Assembly: GCF_900314615.1 (NCBI RefSeq)
Contig: NZ_OMWA01000015.1
Span: forward strand, 1 to 50,531
Direction of reading: 5' to 3'
DNA: 50,531 nt
Origin: an uncultured Methanobrevibacter sp.
GTDB lineage: Archaea; Methanobacteriota; Methanobacteria; Methanobacteriales; Methanobacteriaceae
Shown here: positions 8,734-15,956 of the stretch, one piece after another
Numbering within the stretch: the stretch's first letter is position 1
How the letters are laid out: each line of letters begins with the position of its first letter
Translations under genes and position numbers: made by a program
The notes under the pieces: generated by a model
The model's input: only the letters and a program-made list of their open reading frames with translations
Database searches by the model: none
Told to the model about the DNA's origin: nothing

Positions 8734-9747
8734 TTGGCATTTAAAGATTATTTTAAATTTAACAAAGATAAAACAACATTTATTTTTATAGGTGGAAAAG
8801 GTGGGGTCGGAAAAACTTCTGTATCCTCCGCTACTGCATTATGGTTAGCTGAACAAGGTAAAAAAACTTTAATTGTATCAACTGACCCTGCACATTCTTT
8901 ATCTGATTCATTGGAAGTTCCAATTGGAAGTTACCCTAGAGAAATCAAAACAAATCTCTTTGCAGTTGAAATAGACCCTGATGTTGCAATGGCTCAAAAA
9001 CAGGCTCAGCTTGAAGCTCAAAAAGCAGCTAATCCTGACGACCAGGACAGCTTATTCGGTATGGATTTCTTATCTGACCAATTGGATATGGCATCATCTT
9101 CTCCGGGAGCAGATGAAGCTGCAGCATTTGAAATGTTTATGGGAGTAATGAATTCTGAAGAATACGATGTTGTTGTATTTGATACTGCTCCAACCGGACA
9201 CACTTTAAGGTTGCTGTCATTTCCTGAAGTAATGGACTCATGGGTGGGTAAAATGATGATGCTTAAGGCAAAATTAGGTTCAGCAACCAACGCTTTAAGA
9301 AAAATCATGCCTTTCATGGACGAAGTTGACAATCCTCAAACATCCGAGGATTTAAAAAGAACTAAAGAACAAATCAATCAGGCAAAAGCAGTACTGTCTG
9401 ATCCGGACAGAACTACATTCAAGATGGTTGTCATTCCTGAAGAAATGTCAATTTATGAATCTGAAAGAGCTTTGGAAGCTTTAGGCAAACATGACATTAC
9501 TGTTGACAGCGTTATTGTAAATCAGGTAATGCCTGATATCTGTGACTGTGATTTCTGCCATTCAAGACACAAATTGCAGCAAAAACGTCTGGCTTTGATT
9601 GACCAGAAATTCCCAAATCAGCACATTGCCGAAGTTCCTTTATTCAAAGATGAAGTTAAAGGTCAGGAAAAATTATTGAACCTGGCTCACATCCTCTATG
9701 AAGGAAAAGACAACGATGAAGTAACCCAGGAAGCTATTCAATTATAA
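8734..9747 (+). CDS. get3: Get3/ArsA-family ATPase
   Basis: This is a 337-residue cytoplasmic ATPase of the GET3/TRC40/ArsA family, which in archaea and eukaryotes handles tail-anchored membrane proteins. Visible motifs are the deviant Walker A (GGKGGVGKTSVS, about residues 20-31), switch I (STDPAHSLSD), switch II (FDTAPTGHTLRLL), a Met-rich client-groove region (GMDFLSDQLDMASS) and a CDCDFC segment near residue 270 at the zinc-binding CxxC position of Get3. The start is TTG at 8734, supported by GGAGGT seven bases upstream. No arsenite pump (ArsB) or arsenic regulator lies nearby, favouring a Get3-like over an arsenic-resistance role, as for the related M. thermautotrophicus protein. Confidence 0.9.
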   Translation: MAFKDYFKFNKDKTTFIFIGGKGGVGKTSVSSATALWLAEQGKKTLIVSTDPAHSLSDSLEVPIGSYPREIKTNLFAVEIDPDVAMAQKQAQLEAQKAANPDDQDSLFGMDFLSDQLDMASSSPGADEAAAFEMFMGVMNSEEYDVVVFDTAPTGHTLRLLSFPEVMDSWVGKMMMLKAKLGSATNALRKIMPFMDEVDNPQTSEDLKRTKEQINQAKAVLSDPDRTTFKMVVIPEEMSIYESERALEALGKHDITVDSVIVNQVMPDICDCDFCHSRHKLQQKRLALIDQKFPNQHIAEVPLFKDEVKGQEKLLNLAHILYEGKDNDEVTQEAIQL

Positions 9748-9761
9748 AAAATAAAAAAATA

Positions 9762-9788
9762 AGTTAAAATAAATTAATTATTTTAACT
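9762..9788. terminator. Bidirectional terminator between convergent genes
   Basis: AGTTAAAATAA (9762-9772) and TTATTTTAACT (9778-9788) form a perfect 11-bp stem with a 5-base loop. It lies between the ends of the convergent genes at 9747 and 9793, with A-rich sequence on the left and T-rich on the right. Confidence 0.55.
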
Positions 9789-9792
9789 TTAA

Positions 9793-10149
9793 CTATTCTT
9801 CTTTTTTCAAAAACCATTCTATAAATAATGCAATGACAAGCAAACCAAATATGTAGCTTGTTATTCTTAATTGTTGCATACTAATCAATTCATATAAAAA
9901 TAGCAGTATAAATGCAATTTCTAGGATTTGAACAACTATGTGCTGGTTTTTGAATTTTTCAATCAGCTCATTTATAGATTTTTTACGGTGTGATATTATT
10001 ATTTGAATTATTACTGCTGCAAAAATTGCTGCAATAAACAGTATCCATATGTCTAAGGATATTCGACCATCCATGGATGGTGTAGTAAAAATCAGCACAC
10101 CAAATATGATGAATAATATCACTATTAATATTATGTCCTTATTGTTCAT
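9793..10149 (-). CDS. Small four-helix membrane protein coupled to the Ig-like surface protein
   Basis: This 118-residue protein has four hydrophobic segments (about residues 6-24, 33-53, 73-92 and 96-114) joined by a basic loop (SHRKKSINELIEKFKNQ) and ends in KKEE. I recognise no family. The ATG at 10147-10149 overlaps the TGA of the upstream gene as ATGA, with GGGAG just upstream, so translation is almost certainly coupled. A longer frame starting at 10167 lacks such support. The tight coupling to a large secreted protein without its own C-terminal anchor suggests a membrane partner, anchor or export helper, which is inference only. Confidence 0.65.
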   Translation of the reverse strand: MNNKDIILIVILFIIFGVLIFTTPSMDGRISLDIWILFIAAIFAAVIIQIIISHRKKSINELIEKFKNQHIVVQILEIAFILLFLYELISMQQLRITSYIFGLLVIALFIEWFLKKEE

Positions 10150-13052
10150 TTTACACTCCCGTTCCAACTTTTATCCCAATATTTTGTAGGGACATTAATA
10201 GGTGACCAATATTCATCGCTGAAATAGTTATAAGTTTCAGCTCTGGTTAACTTTTTGGTGTTTCCATCACTTATAATTATTGCATCATCTCTGTTAAGGC
10301 TCAAGTCACTATTTATTCCAACTTCAAGGTAATCATAACTTCCTTTACCATTTGGAATATTGTACACCTTTTTATTTTGAAGATAACCAGGCCTGGTAAA
10401 TGTAAGTGTATCCATATATTTGTACCAGTCTTTTTGATCGGTGGTATCTCTGTAGTCCACTCCAAGCTGCTGAATGAAAACCATGTTTCCAATCACGCTT
10501 AAAGTGGCTTTGGTTGCTCCGGTTAAAATCTTGCCTCCTGCCTGTGTGAGCATTTTATAGGCAATTTTACTCATAGGATGAATCTGATCCATAAATTCTT
10601 TTATTTTGGTATGTACATTTGAAAAAAGGTTTAGTGCGTTGTTTACTCCGCTGATTATGTCATTTGCAAGCTGAACAATGCTGCAGCAGTCGCAGACAGT
10701 TGATATTGATGAACCCTTATAGGTCACATCATTATGGGTATGAATGACATTTGCAACTCCGCTGCTGGTATTGAAAATTATTGCGGACCCGCTTCCGTCT
10801 TCTGCAAATATGTATATCATTTCTCCAATCTGTGCTATGCTGGATCTATTGCTGTTCATTGCTATGTACATATTGTCCTGTGAATTGGTAGTAAAATCCA
10901 AATACCTTAATGATACTGAATCCAGACAATATTCTTCGATATTGGGCAGCTGAAGTGAATTTATTAATCTGAATGAATTGATGTTGTCCTTATTTCCTGT
11001 AACTTCCATTCCCATATCTGCATTTAAAATGTTTAGATAAGTATCTTCTAGATTTATTCCGCCAAGTATGGTTGTAGCTTTTGTTCTTTTCCAGCTGACT
11101 CCAAAATCTGCAGCATATTCATCTGCCAGTTTGTCTGCAAGCCAGACAGTTTGAAGTGATGCCAGATGCATTCCGTATGCGTTCATTACTCCAAATCTGT
11201 TGAGATATGCTTTGTTGTTGTTCATCCAGCTTTCTAGAGTTTTTGCAGTTATCTTTTCTGTAATAATGCTGTAAGCCTGCAGGACTTCAAAACCTACGGT
11301 GGAGCGGTATTTTTCACCAAGTCCGTAGCTTATTGTTTCTTTTTGTTCAAGTTCTTCCTTTCCGTTAACACTGAATCTTGTGATTATGTCCTCTTCTGGT
11401 ACGGGACCAACAATATCTTTTCCGAAATATGAAAATGTGACTGGAGTGTCTGTTTTTAAAAATTTAATTGATTTGGTATTGTGGTTGGTTATTTCATCAT
11501 AGCTTTTGTAGTTAAAATCATAAATCGATTTTTGGTAAAATTTGGCCAGACTGTATCTCAATCCGAATTCGTCAAAGCTTTGTGTTAAAACGTTGACTTT
11601 GGCAATAACCTTCTCGTTCTGCATGTATGTGAAGGTTTCACTGTTCATCATGTCTCTATCGGCAAATACTGCGAACAGTTCAACATTGTCTCCTGTTCTG
11701 GACTGATAGTCGATTTGTGTAAATCCGCTTCTTTTTGAAATTATTATTCCATTTCCCTTTAAATTGCTTTTATTTGCATCGCTTTTAACTGCACCTCCGT
11801 CCATTGGGATAAAATGATATTTGTAACCTATCAATGATGAGGATATGCCATCGAATTTGGTGTTTGAAAACATGTAGCTTTTATTTCCCATCTGTATTGT
11901 GAAAAGCTCATTTTTAGGCATTTTAATTATGCCGTGCAGTCCGCTTTTTAAAGTGTATCCGTTATAGTCAAAGACGTGGTCGGTTGTTACATTGACGTAG
12001 TCTGGAATTAAAATGGAATGTGTAAAGTTTGTGGTTTTAATAAGTTTGTTTACTGTAATTTTGTTTGTAGCTTTTAGCCCGGAATATTGGGTTGTGATAG
12101 TGTATTTTCCGCTGCTAAGACTTAATTCAAGAGTTGCAATTCCTTTGCTGTTTGTTGTTTTTGTATAGGTTTTGCCGTCAACCTTGATTGTTACTTTCTG
12201 TTTTGCTGAGACTTTTCCGTTGCTGTTTAATATTTTAACGTTGAATTTGCCTTTTTTGTTCTCGCTGAATGTCAAATCATTGCTGATAATCAATGAATTT
12301 ATCGTAACGGTTTTTGTGACTGTTTCTGATGTTTTCGAATTAATGACTGAAAGTGAATATGATCCAGGTTTTAAATCAATAGCAAGTTTCCCGACACCTT
12401 TGGTGCTGGTTTTAACTGAATATGTTTTTCCGTTCAGTTTATATTTCACTGACGTACTTTTCAGCGCTTTTCCTTTTTTATCATAAAATGTTGAAGAATA
12501 AGATGCGCTGTTTTTATAGTATTTTGAAAAATCATTGGCTTTGATTGTACTTTTGATGGTCACAGTACTTTTTGCACTTGCTCCTTCAAATTCACTGTTC
12601 CCGTCACATGTGCTTAAAACAGTATATTTTCCGCTTTTTAAATTCAGATTCAGAGATACCTGTCCTTTGTTGTTGGTTGTTTTGGTGTAGGTTTTCCCGT
12701 CAATCTGAATTTTGATTTTAGCGTTTCCGATTACCATTTTCTGGAATTTCAAAGTTGCCGTGAATTTGCTTCCGTCCTTATAATACATCTTAACATTTGG
12801 GGCACTTAAAGTTACTTTTTTCTTAGTACCTTCCTTAATCAGCGTACTGTATATGACGGTTTCGCTTAATTTCTCATCATCACTTTTCTGCAGTTCGTCA
12901 TTGCTTTCTACATTAACACTACATAAATCCTCGCTAGGATCTGGTTGTGAAATCATTTCTAATGTTTCATTTTCATTGTCTGTAGCTGAAACGGCTGTGA
13001 TTAAAAATAGAAGCAAAAAAATGAAACATATGGTGTTTATTTTTATGTTCAT
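10146..13052 (-). CDS. Secreted Ig-like repeat protein with a large unidentified C-terminal region
   Basis: The 968-residue protein starts at ATG 13050-13052, preceded by AAGGT; the frame is open to 13073 but without a better site. A signal peptide (NTICFIFLLLFLITAVSA) is followed by three Ig-like repeats to about residue 335, each with the pattern DGKTYTKTTNxKGxxxLxLxLxSGKYT. From about residue 340 onward there is a roughly 620-residue region I do not recognise. It contains VCDCCSIVQLAND, a Gly/Ala-rich helix (KILTGATKATLSVIGNMVF) and an aromatic C-terminus with no membrane anchor. It resembles methanogen adhesin-like proteins only in its N-terminal third. Its last base pairs overlap the start of a small membrane protein gene. 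Confidence 0.8.
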   Translation of the reverse strand: MNIKINTICFIFLLLFLITAVSATDNENETLEMISQPDPSEDLCSVNVESNDELQKSDDEKLSETVIYSTLIKEGTKKKVTLSAPNVKMYYKDGSKFTATLKFQKMVIGNAKIKIQIDGKTYTKTTNNKGQVSLNLNLKSGKYTVLSTCDGNSEFEGASAKSTVTIKSTIKANDFSKYYKNSASYSSTFYDKKGKALKSTSVKYKLNGKTYSVKTSTKGVGKLAIDLKPGSYSLSVINSKTSETVTKTVTINSLIISNDLTFSENKKGKFNVKILNSNGKVSAKQKVTIKVDGKTYTKTTNSKGIATLELSLSSGKYTITTQYSGLKATNKITVNKLIKTTNFTHSILIPDYVNVTTDHVFDYNGYTLKSGLHGIIKMPKNELFTIQMGNKSYMFSNTKFDGISSSLIGYKYHFIPMDGGAVKSDANKSNLKGNGIIISKRSGFTQIDYQSRTGDNVELFAVFADRDMMNSETFTYMQNEKVIAKVNVLTQSFDEFGLRYSLAKFYQKSIYDFNYKSYDEITNHNTKSIKFLKTDTPVTFSYFGKDIVGPVPEEDIITRFSVNGKEELEQKETISYGLGEKYRSTVGFEVLQAYSIITEKITAKTLESWMNNNKAYLNRFGVMNAYGMHLASLQTVWLADKLADEYAADFGVSWKRTKATTILGGINLEDTYLNILNADMGMEVTGNKDNINSFRLINSLQLPNIEEYCLDSVSLRYLDFTTNSQDNMYIAMNSNRSSIAQIGEMIYIFAEDGSGSAIIFNTSSGVANVIHTHNDVTYKGSSISTVCDCCSIVQLANDIISGVNNALNLFSNVHTKIKEFMDQIHPMSKIAYKMLTQAGGKILTGATKATLSVIGNMVFIQQLGVDYRDTTDQKDWYKYMDTLTFTRPGYLQNKKVYNIPNGKGSYDYLEVGINSDLSLNRDDAIIISDGNTKKLTRAETYNYFSDEYWSPINVPTKYWDKSWNGSVK

Positions 13053-13062
13053 AATATCTACC

Positions 13063-13093
13063 TTAATTGTCAATTTTTGAAATCAACAATTAA
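13063..13093 (-). promoter_or_regulatory. Leader inverted repeat upstream of the Ig-like surface protein
   Basis: TTAATTGT (13063-13070) and ACAATTAA (13086-13093) form an 8-bp inverted repeat with a 15-base spacer. On the minus strand the hairpin ends directly at the AAGGT ribosome-binding site of the gene starting at 13052, an arrangement similar to the leader hairpin at 8028-8051. Confidence 0.35.
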
Positions 13094-13177
13094 AGTATCT
13101 GAACTCTACTATATGAACTTTATTTTTAAAATTAAATCGTAAATGTTTTTAAAAATGAATTTTATGGATAAATTATC

Positions 13178-13816
13178 CTAATATATGACAATAATGCACA
13201 TATAGGTAAATTCACTTTGAGCAATCTCTTTTAAAGTGGATTCGACAATTTTCTCATCAGGGTAGCTTAGGCGTTCACAGACTACAACTTTACGCTTAGG
13301 GTCAACACCATTGTCAAGCAAAAACTGGGCCATATCCTTCACTTTTCTTGAAGGAAGCGCTATGGTTACTTTTCCGTTATTTATAACTGGCAGAATATCT
13401 TCAATGTTTTCCCTTCCGTGAAATGTCATCACATTGGCATTGTCCCATTGAATGTGGCATTTTGCAGCGGCCAGCTGAAGGGAGCTTATTCCAGGAATGA
13501 CTTCAATATTTTCTTTTGGAAAGTTGAGTTCATCGGACAGTCTCAGTACTGTATTTAAAACTCCTGAAAAACCAGGGTCTCCAGTTGATAAAATTGACAC
13601 GGTATTTCCTTCGCAGGCCAGCTCGACACCTTTTTTTAAAGTATCCAATAATTCTTTAACGTTAAATGCGAGTTTGTTTTGAACATCATCAAACAAATCG
13701 ATTGCACGTGTGCTTCCAACAGTGTAATCACTTGCTTTAACAGTATCGATTGCTTTTTTAGTTAGATATTCGCTTGCTCCAGGTCCTATTCCAATAATGT
13801 AAATTTTACCGTTCAT
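13178..13816 (-). CDS. cbiE: Cobalt-precorrin-7 (C5)-methyltransferase
   Basis: This 212-residue SAM-dependent tetrapyrrole methyltransferase acts in anaerobic cobamide (B12) ring synthesis. The family is shown by the N-terminal YIIGIGPGASEYLT loop, ILSTGDPGFSGVL around residue 75-88, VIPGISSLQLAAAKC, and MTFHGRE. The CbiT decarboxylase domain found fused in some CobL proteins is absent, consistent with the stand-alone archaeal form. The start ATG at 13814-13816 follows GAGG and lies one base after the stop of the HxlR gene, so the two form an operon. No other cobamide genes are adjacent. Confidence 0.88.
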   Translation of the reverse strand: MNGKIYIIGIGPGASEYLTKKAIDTVKASDYTVGSTRAIDLFDDVQNKLAFNVKELLDTLKKGVELACEGNTVSILSTGDPGFSGVLNTVLRLSDELNFPKENIEVIPGISSLQLAAAKCHIQWDNANVMTFHGRENIEDILPVINNGKVTIALPSRKVKDMAQFLLDNGVDPKRKVVVCERLSYPDEKIVESTLKEIAQSEFTYMCIIVIY

Positions 13817-13817
13817 T

Positions 13818-14201
13818 TTAATCCTCAATTTCCAAAGTCTTCTTAAATGATTCTTTTAATGCATTTCTAGTTTCATCAGAGTAGCTGTTGTCGTTTTCAT
13901 CATGGAGTGTAAACATGGCTAATTCATAGATTACCTTATTCATGGATTTGCCGTATTCGGTTAGATAGTATTCTGTTGTAACGGGAGTGGTGTTTACAAC
14001 AACTTTTTCTATCAGACCATTTTCCTCCAGTTCTTTCAGACAATTTGACAGTACTTTATTGCTTAATTTTGGATTGTCTTCCTTAAATTCCTTAAAGTGT
14101 TTTTTGCCAAAAAATAAGTCTCTAATTATCTGGATACTCCATTTTTTATTAATCAGATTTAAAGTCTTGTCAACTGGGCAGACAATTTTTTCAGAGTTCA
14201 T
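13818..14201 (-). CDS. HxlR-family winged-helix transcriptional regulator
   Basis: This is a 127-residue DNA-binding protein. The HxlR signature is clear: CPVDKTLNLINKKWSIQIIRDLFFG, then KHFKEFKEDNPKLSNKVLSNCLKELEENGLIEK (recognition helix) and a wing with PVTTEYYLTEYGKSM. A single conserved Cys near residue 8 is the redox- or electrophile-sensing position in some family members. It is cotranscribed with cbiE and divergent from the macrodomain-sirtuin operon; the 123-bp spacer holds AGTTAC repeats that could be its operator. Regulation of the ADP-ribosylation pair by this protein is plausible but unproven. Confidence 0.85.
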   Translation of the reverse strand: MNSEKIVCPVDKTLNLINKKWSIQIIRDLFFGKKHFKEFKEDNPKLSNKVLSNCLKELEENGLIEKVVVNTTPVTTEYYLTEYGKSMNKVIYELAMFTLHDENDNSYSDETRNALKESFKKTLEIED

Positions 14202-14231
14202 ATTGATATTTTGTTTAAATTTATTATATAT

Positions 14232-14267
14232 AGTTACTTTTTAGTTACATGGTTTCCTAAAAGTTAC
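14232..14267. promoter_or_regulatory. AGTTAC triple repeat in the divergent HxlR/macrodomain promoter
   Basis: AGTTAC occurs at 14232-14237, 14243-14248 and 14262-14267, next to a TTATATATAG element on the regulator side. The first two copies are 11 bases apart, about one helical turn. This is a candidate HxlR operator controlling both directions. Confidence 0.4.
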
Positions 14268-14324
14268 AAAAATCATTTAAATGCTTAAAATTAAATTATA
14301 ATTAACAAATTTGGGAGGTATTAG

Positions 14325-15107
14325 ATGAATACACAAGAACAGTTGGATTTTTTACTGAATTACCTGATTGAAGAACGGGATGAAAGAATCGATGTCCCGG
14401 ATAATTATCAGGAAAAAAGAAATTTGCTTCGTGCGTTGATGAATGTGAGAATGCCTTCTAAGGTATCAGATGAATTTTTAAAAGTTCAGGATGAGTTTTT
14501 AACTGCTGAAACTAAAAATAAAAATTTAACTTCAGTCGATGAGATTGAAGAAGTTAAAGGTAAATTAATGCTTTGGCAGGGAGATATTGCAACTTTAAAA
14601 TCTGATGCAATTGTAAATGCTGCAAATTCAAAGTTGCTGGGATGTTTCATTCCTTTGCATAACTGCATTGACAATGTGATACATTCGGCGGCGGGAGTTC
14701 AGCTGAGAGAGGAATGCGACAGGATTATGCGCCAACAGGGTGTTGATGAGGAAATCGGAAAAGCTAAAATCACAGGTGCTTATAATCTTCCTTCAAAATA
14801 TGTTATTCACACTGTCGGTCCGGCAATTGCCCAGGGGTTAAAACCAGCTGATAAAGATTGTGAAGCTCTTGCGAGCTGTTATAGGTCTTGCCTTGAAATT
14901 GCCAGTTACAATAAACTGGAATCATTGGCATTCTGCTGTATTTCAACTGGAGTTTTTAATTTTCCTCAGGATTTGGCGGCAGAAATTGCAGTAAAAACTG
15001 TAGAAGACTATCTGAATTCAAATGAAACAAGTCTGAAACATGTTATATTCAATGTGTTTACAGATAAGGATTATTATATTTATACGAAATTGTTGTTTGG
15101 TGATTAA
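14325..15107 (+). CDS. Zinc-dependent macrodomain protein, probable ADP-ribosyl hydrolase
   Basis: This 260-residue protein has a helical N-terminus (about 1-75) and a macrodomain. It probably removes ADP-ribose from proteins modified by the sirtuin encoded immediately downstream. Motifs are WQGDIATL (84-91), DAIVNAANS (94-102), the zinc-macrodomain signature GCFIPLHNCID with Cys107, His112 and Cys114, GAYNLPSKYVIHTVGP, and ISTGVFNFP (216-224). The zinc-binding triad distinguishes the SirTM-linked subclass from ordinary MacroD proteins. The start ATG has GGGAGG seven bases upstream. Its TAA is directly followed by the ATG of the next gene, so the two are one operon. Confidence 0.85.
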   Translation: MNTQEQLDFLLNYLIEERDERIDVPDNYQEKRNLLRALMNVRMPSKVSDEFLKVQDEFLTAETKNKNLTSVDEIEEVKGKLMLWQGDIATLKSDAIVNAANSKLLGCFIPLHNCIDNVIHSAAGVQLREECDRIMRQQGVDEEIGKAKITGAYNLPSKYVIHTVGPAIAQGLKPADKDCEALASCYRSCLEIASYNKLESLAFCCISTGVFNFPQDLAAEIAVKTVEDYLNSNETSLKHVIFNVFTDKDYYIYTKLLFGD

Positions 15108-15956
15108 ATGGAAAAGTTTGTTTTAAGATTGGATAGGGCTAAAAAAGTCATTGATGATGCAGATTATATTTTAATTGGTGCCGGAGCAGGGCTTTCGACT
15201 GCGGCCGGAATTGAATACAGCGGTGAAAGGTTCAAAAAATATTTTGGAGATTTCATTGAAGAATATGGATTTACAGACATGTACTCTTCAGGATTTTACC
15301 CTTTTGAATCCTCGGAGGAGAAATGGGCATACTGGGCAAGGCATGTTTTTGCAAACAGATATGATGTTGGAAAAACTGATGTATATCAGAAACTCCTAAA
15401 ACTAGTTGAAAACAGGGATTATTTTGTAATAACTACCAATGTGGAGAGTCAGTTCTGGATTAACGGATTTGACGGGTCAAGAATCTTTGCAACACAGGGT
15501 GATTATGGACTTTTACAATGCTCAAAACCGTGTCATGATAAACTGTATTCAAATGAAGTTCAGGTTCACGAATGGCTGGATAAAACAGAAAACTTTAAAA
15601 TTCCATCTGAGCTGATACCGAAATGTCCCGTCTGCGGTGAAGAGATGGAACTTAACCTAAGAGTGGACAATACATTTGTTGAAGATGAAAAATGGCATGA
15701 AATGTATAATAACTATGAAAAATTTTTAGAAAAAATCGACGGCAGTAAAGTAGTATTTATGGAATTTGGTGTGGGATACAATACACCTGCAATTATACGT
15801 TTTCCATTTGAAAGGATGACTTTGTCAAATCCTAATGCAAATCTGATTAGGTTCAATCTGGATTATCCTCAGCCAACCCGTGAAAATAAAGATAAAACAA
15901 TCAGTTTTGATGAAAATATTGAAGATGTCTTGGATTACTGGCTTTCAAGAATTTAA
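15108..15956 (+). CDS. Class M sirtuin (SirTM), probable protein ADP-ribosyltransferase
   Basis: This 282-residue NAD-dependent enzyme has a sirtuin Rossmann fold: LIGAGAGLSTAAGIEY (22-37), ITTNVESQF with Asn111, and a zinc ribbon formed by Cys138, Cys142, Cys173 and Cys176. At the position of the usual catalytic His of deacetylases there is Gln130 (ATQGDYG), nineteen residues after Asn111. This is the hallmark of class M sirtuins, which ADP-ribosylate proteins (known from bacterial lipoylation-linked operons). The bacterial partners GcvH-L and lipoate ligase LplA2 are not visible here, so the archaeal target is unknown. Translation follows the macrodomain gene with no gap, using a GGTGATT ribosome site. 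The last 12 bp overlap the convergent gene. Confidence 0.87.
   Translation: MEKFVLRLDRAKKVIDDADYILIGAGAGLSTAAGIEYSGERFKKYFGDFIEEYGFTDMYSSGFYPFESSEEKWAYWARHVFANRYDVGKTDVYQKLLKLVENRDYFVITTNVESQFWINGFDGSRIFATQGDYGLLQCSKPCHDKLYSNEVQVHEWLDKTENFKIPSELIPKCPVCGEEMELNLRVDNTFVEDEKWHEMYNNYEKFLEKIDGSKVVFMEFGVGYNTPAIIRFPFERMTLSNPNANLIRFNLDYPQPTRENKDKTISFDENIEDVLDYWLSRI

Noticed and set aside
9018..9332. 104-residue minus-strand frame inside the Get3 gene
   Set aside because: It mirrors the conserved ATPase coding frame and shows no domain or start signal.
8734..9747. Arsenic-resistance ATPase
   Set aside because: It is a single-domain ATPase with no ArsB or ArsR genes nearby and has the Get3-like CxxC segment, so the Get3 role is preferred.
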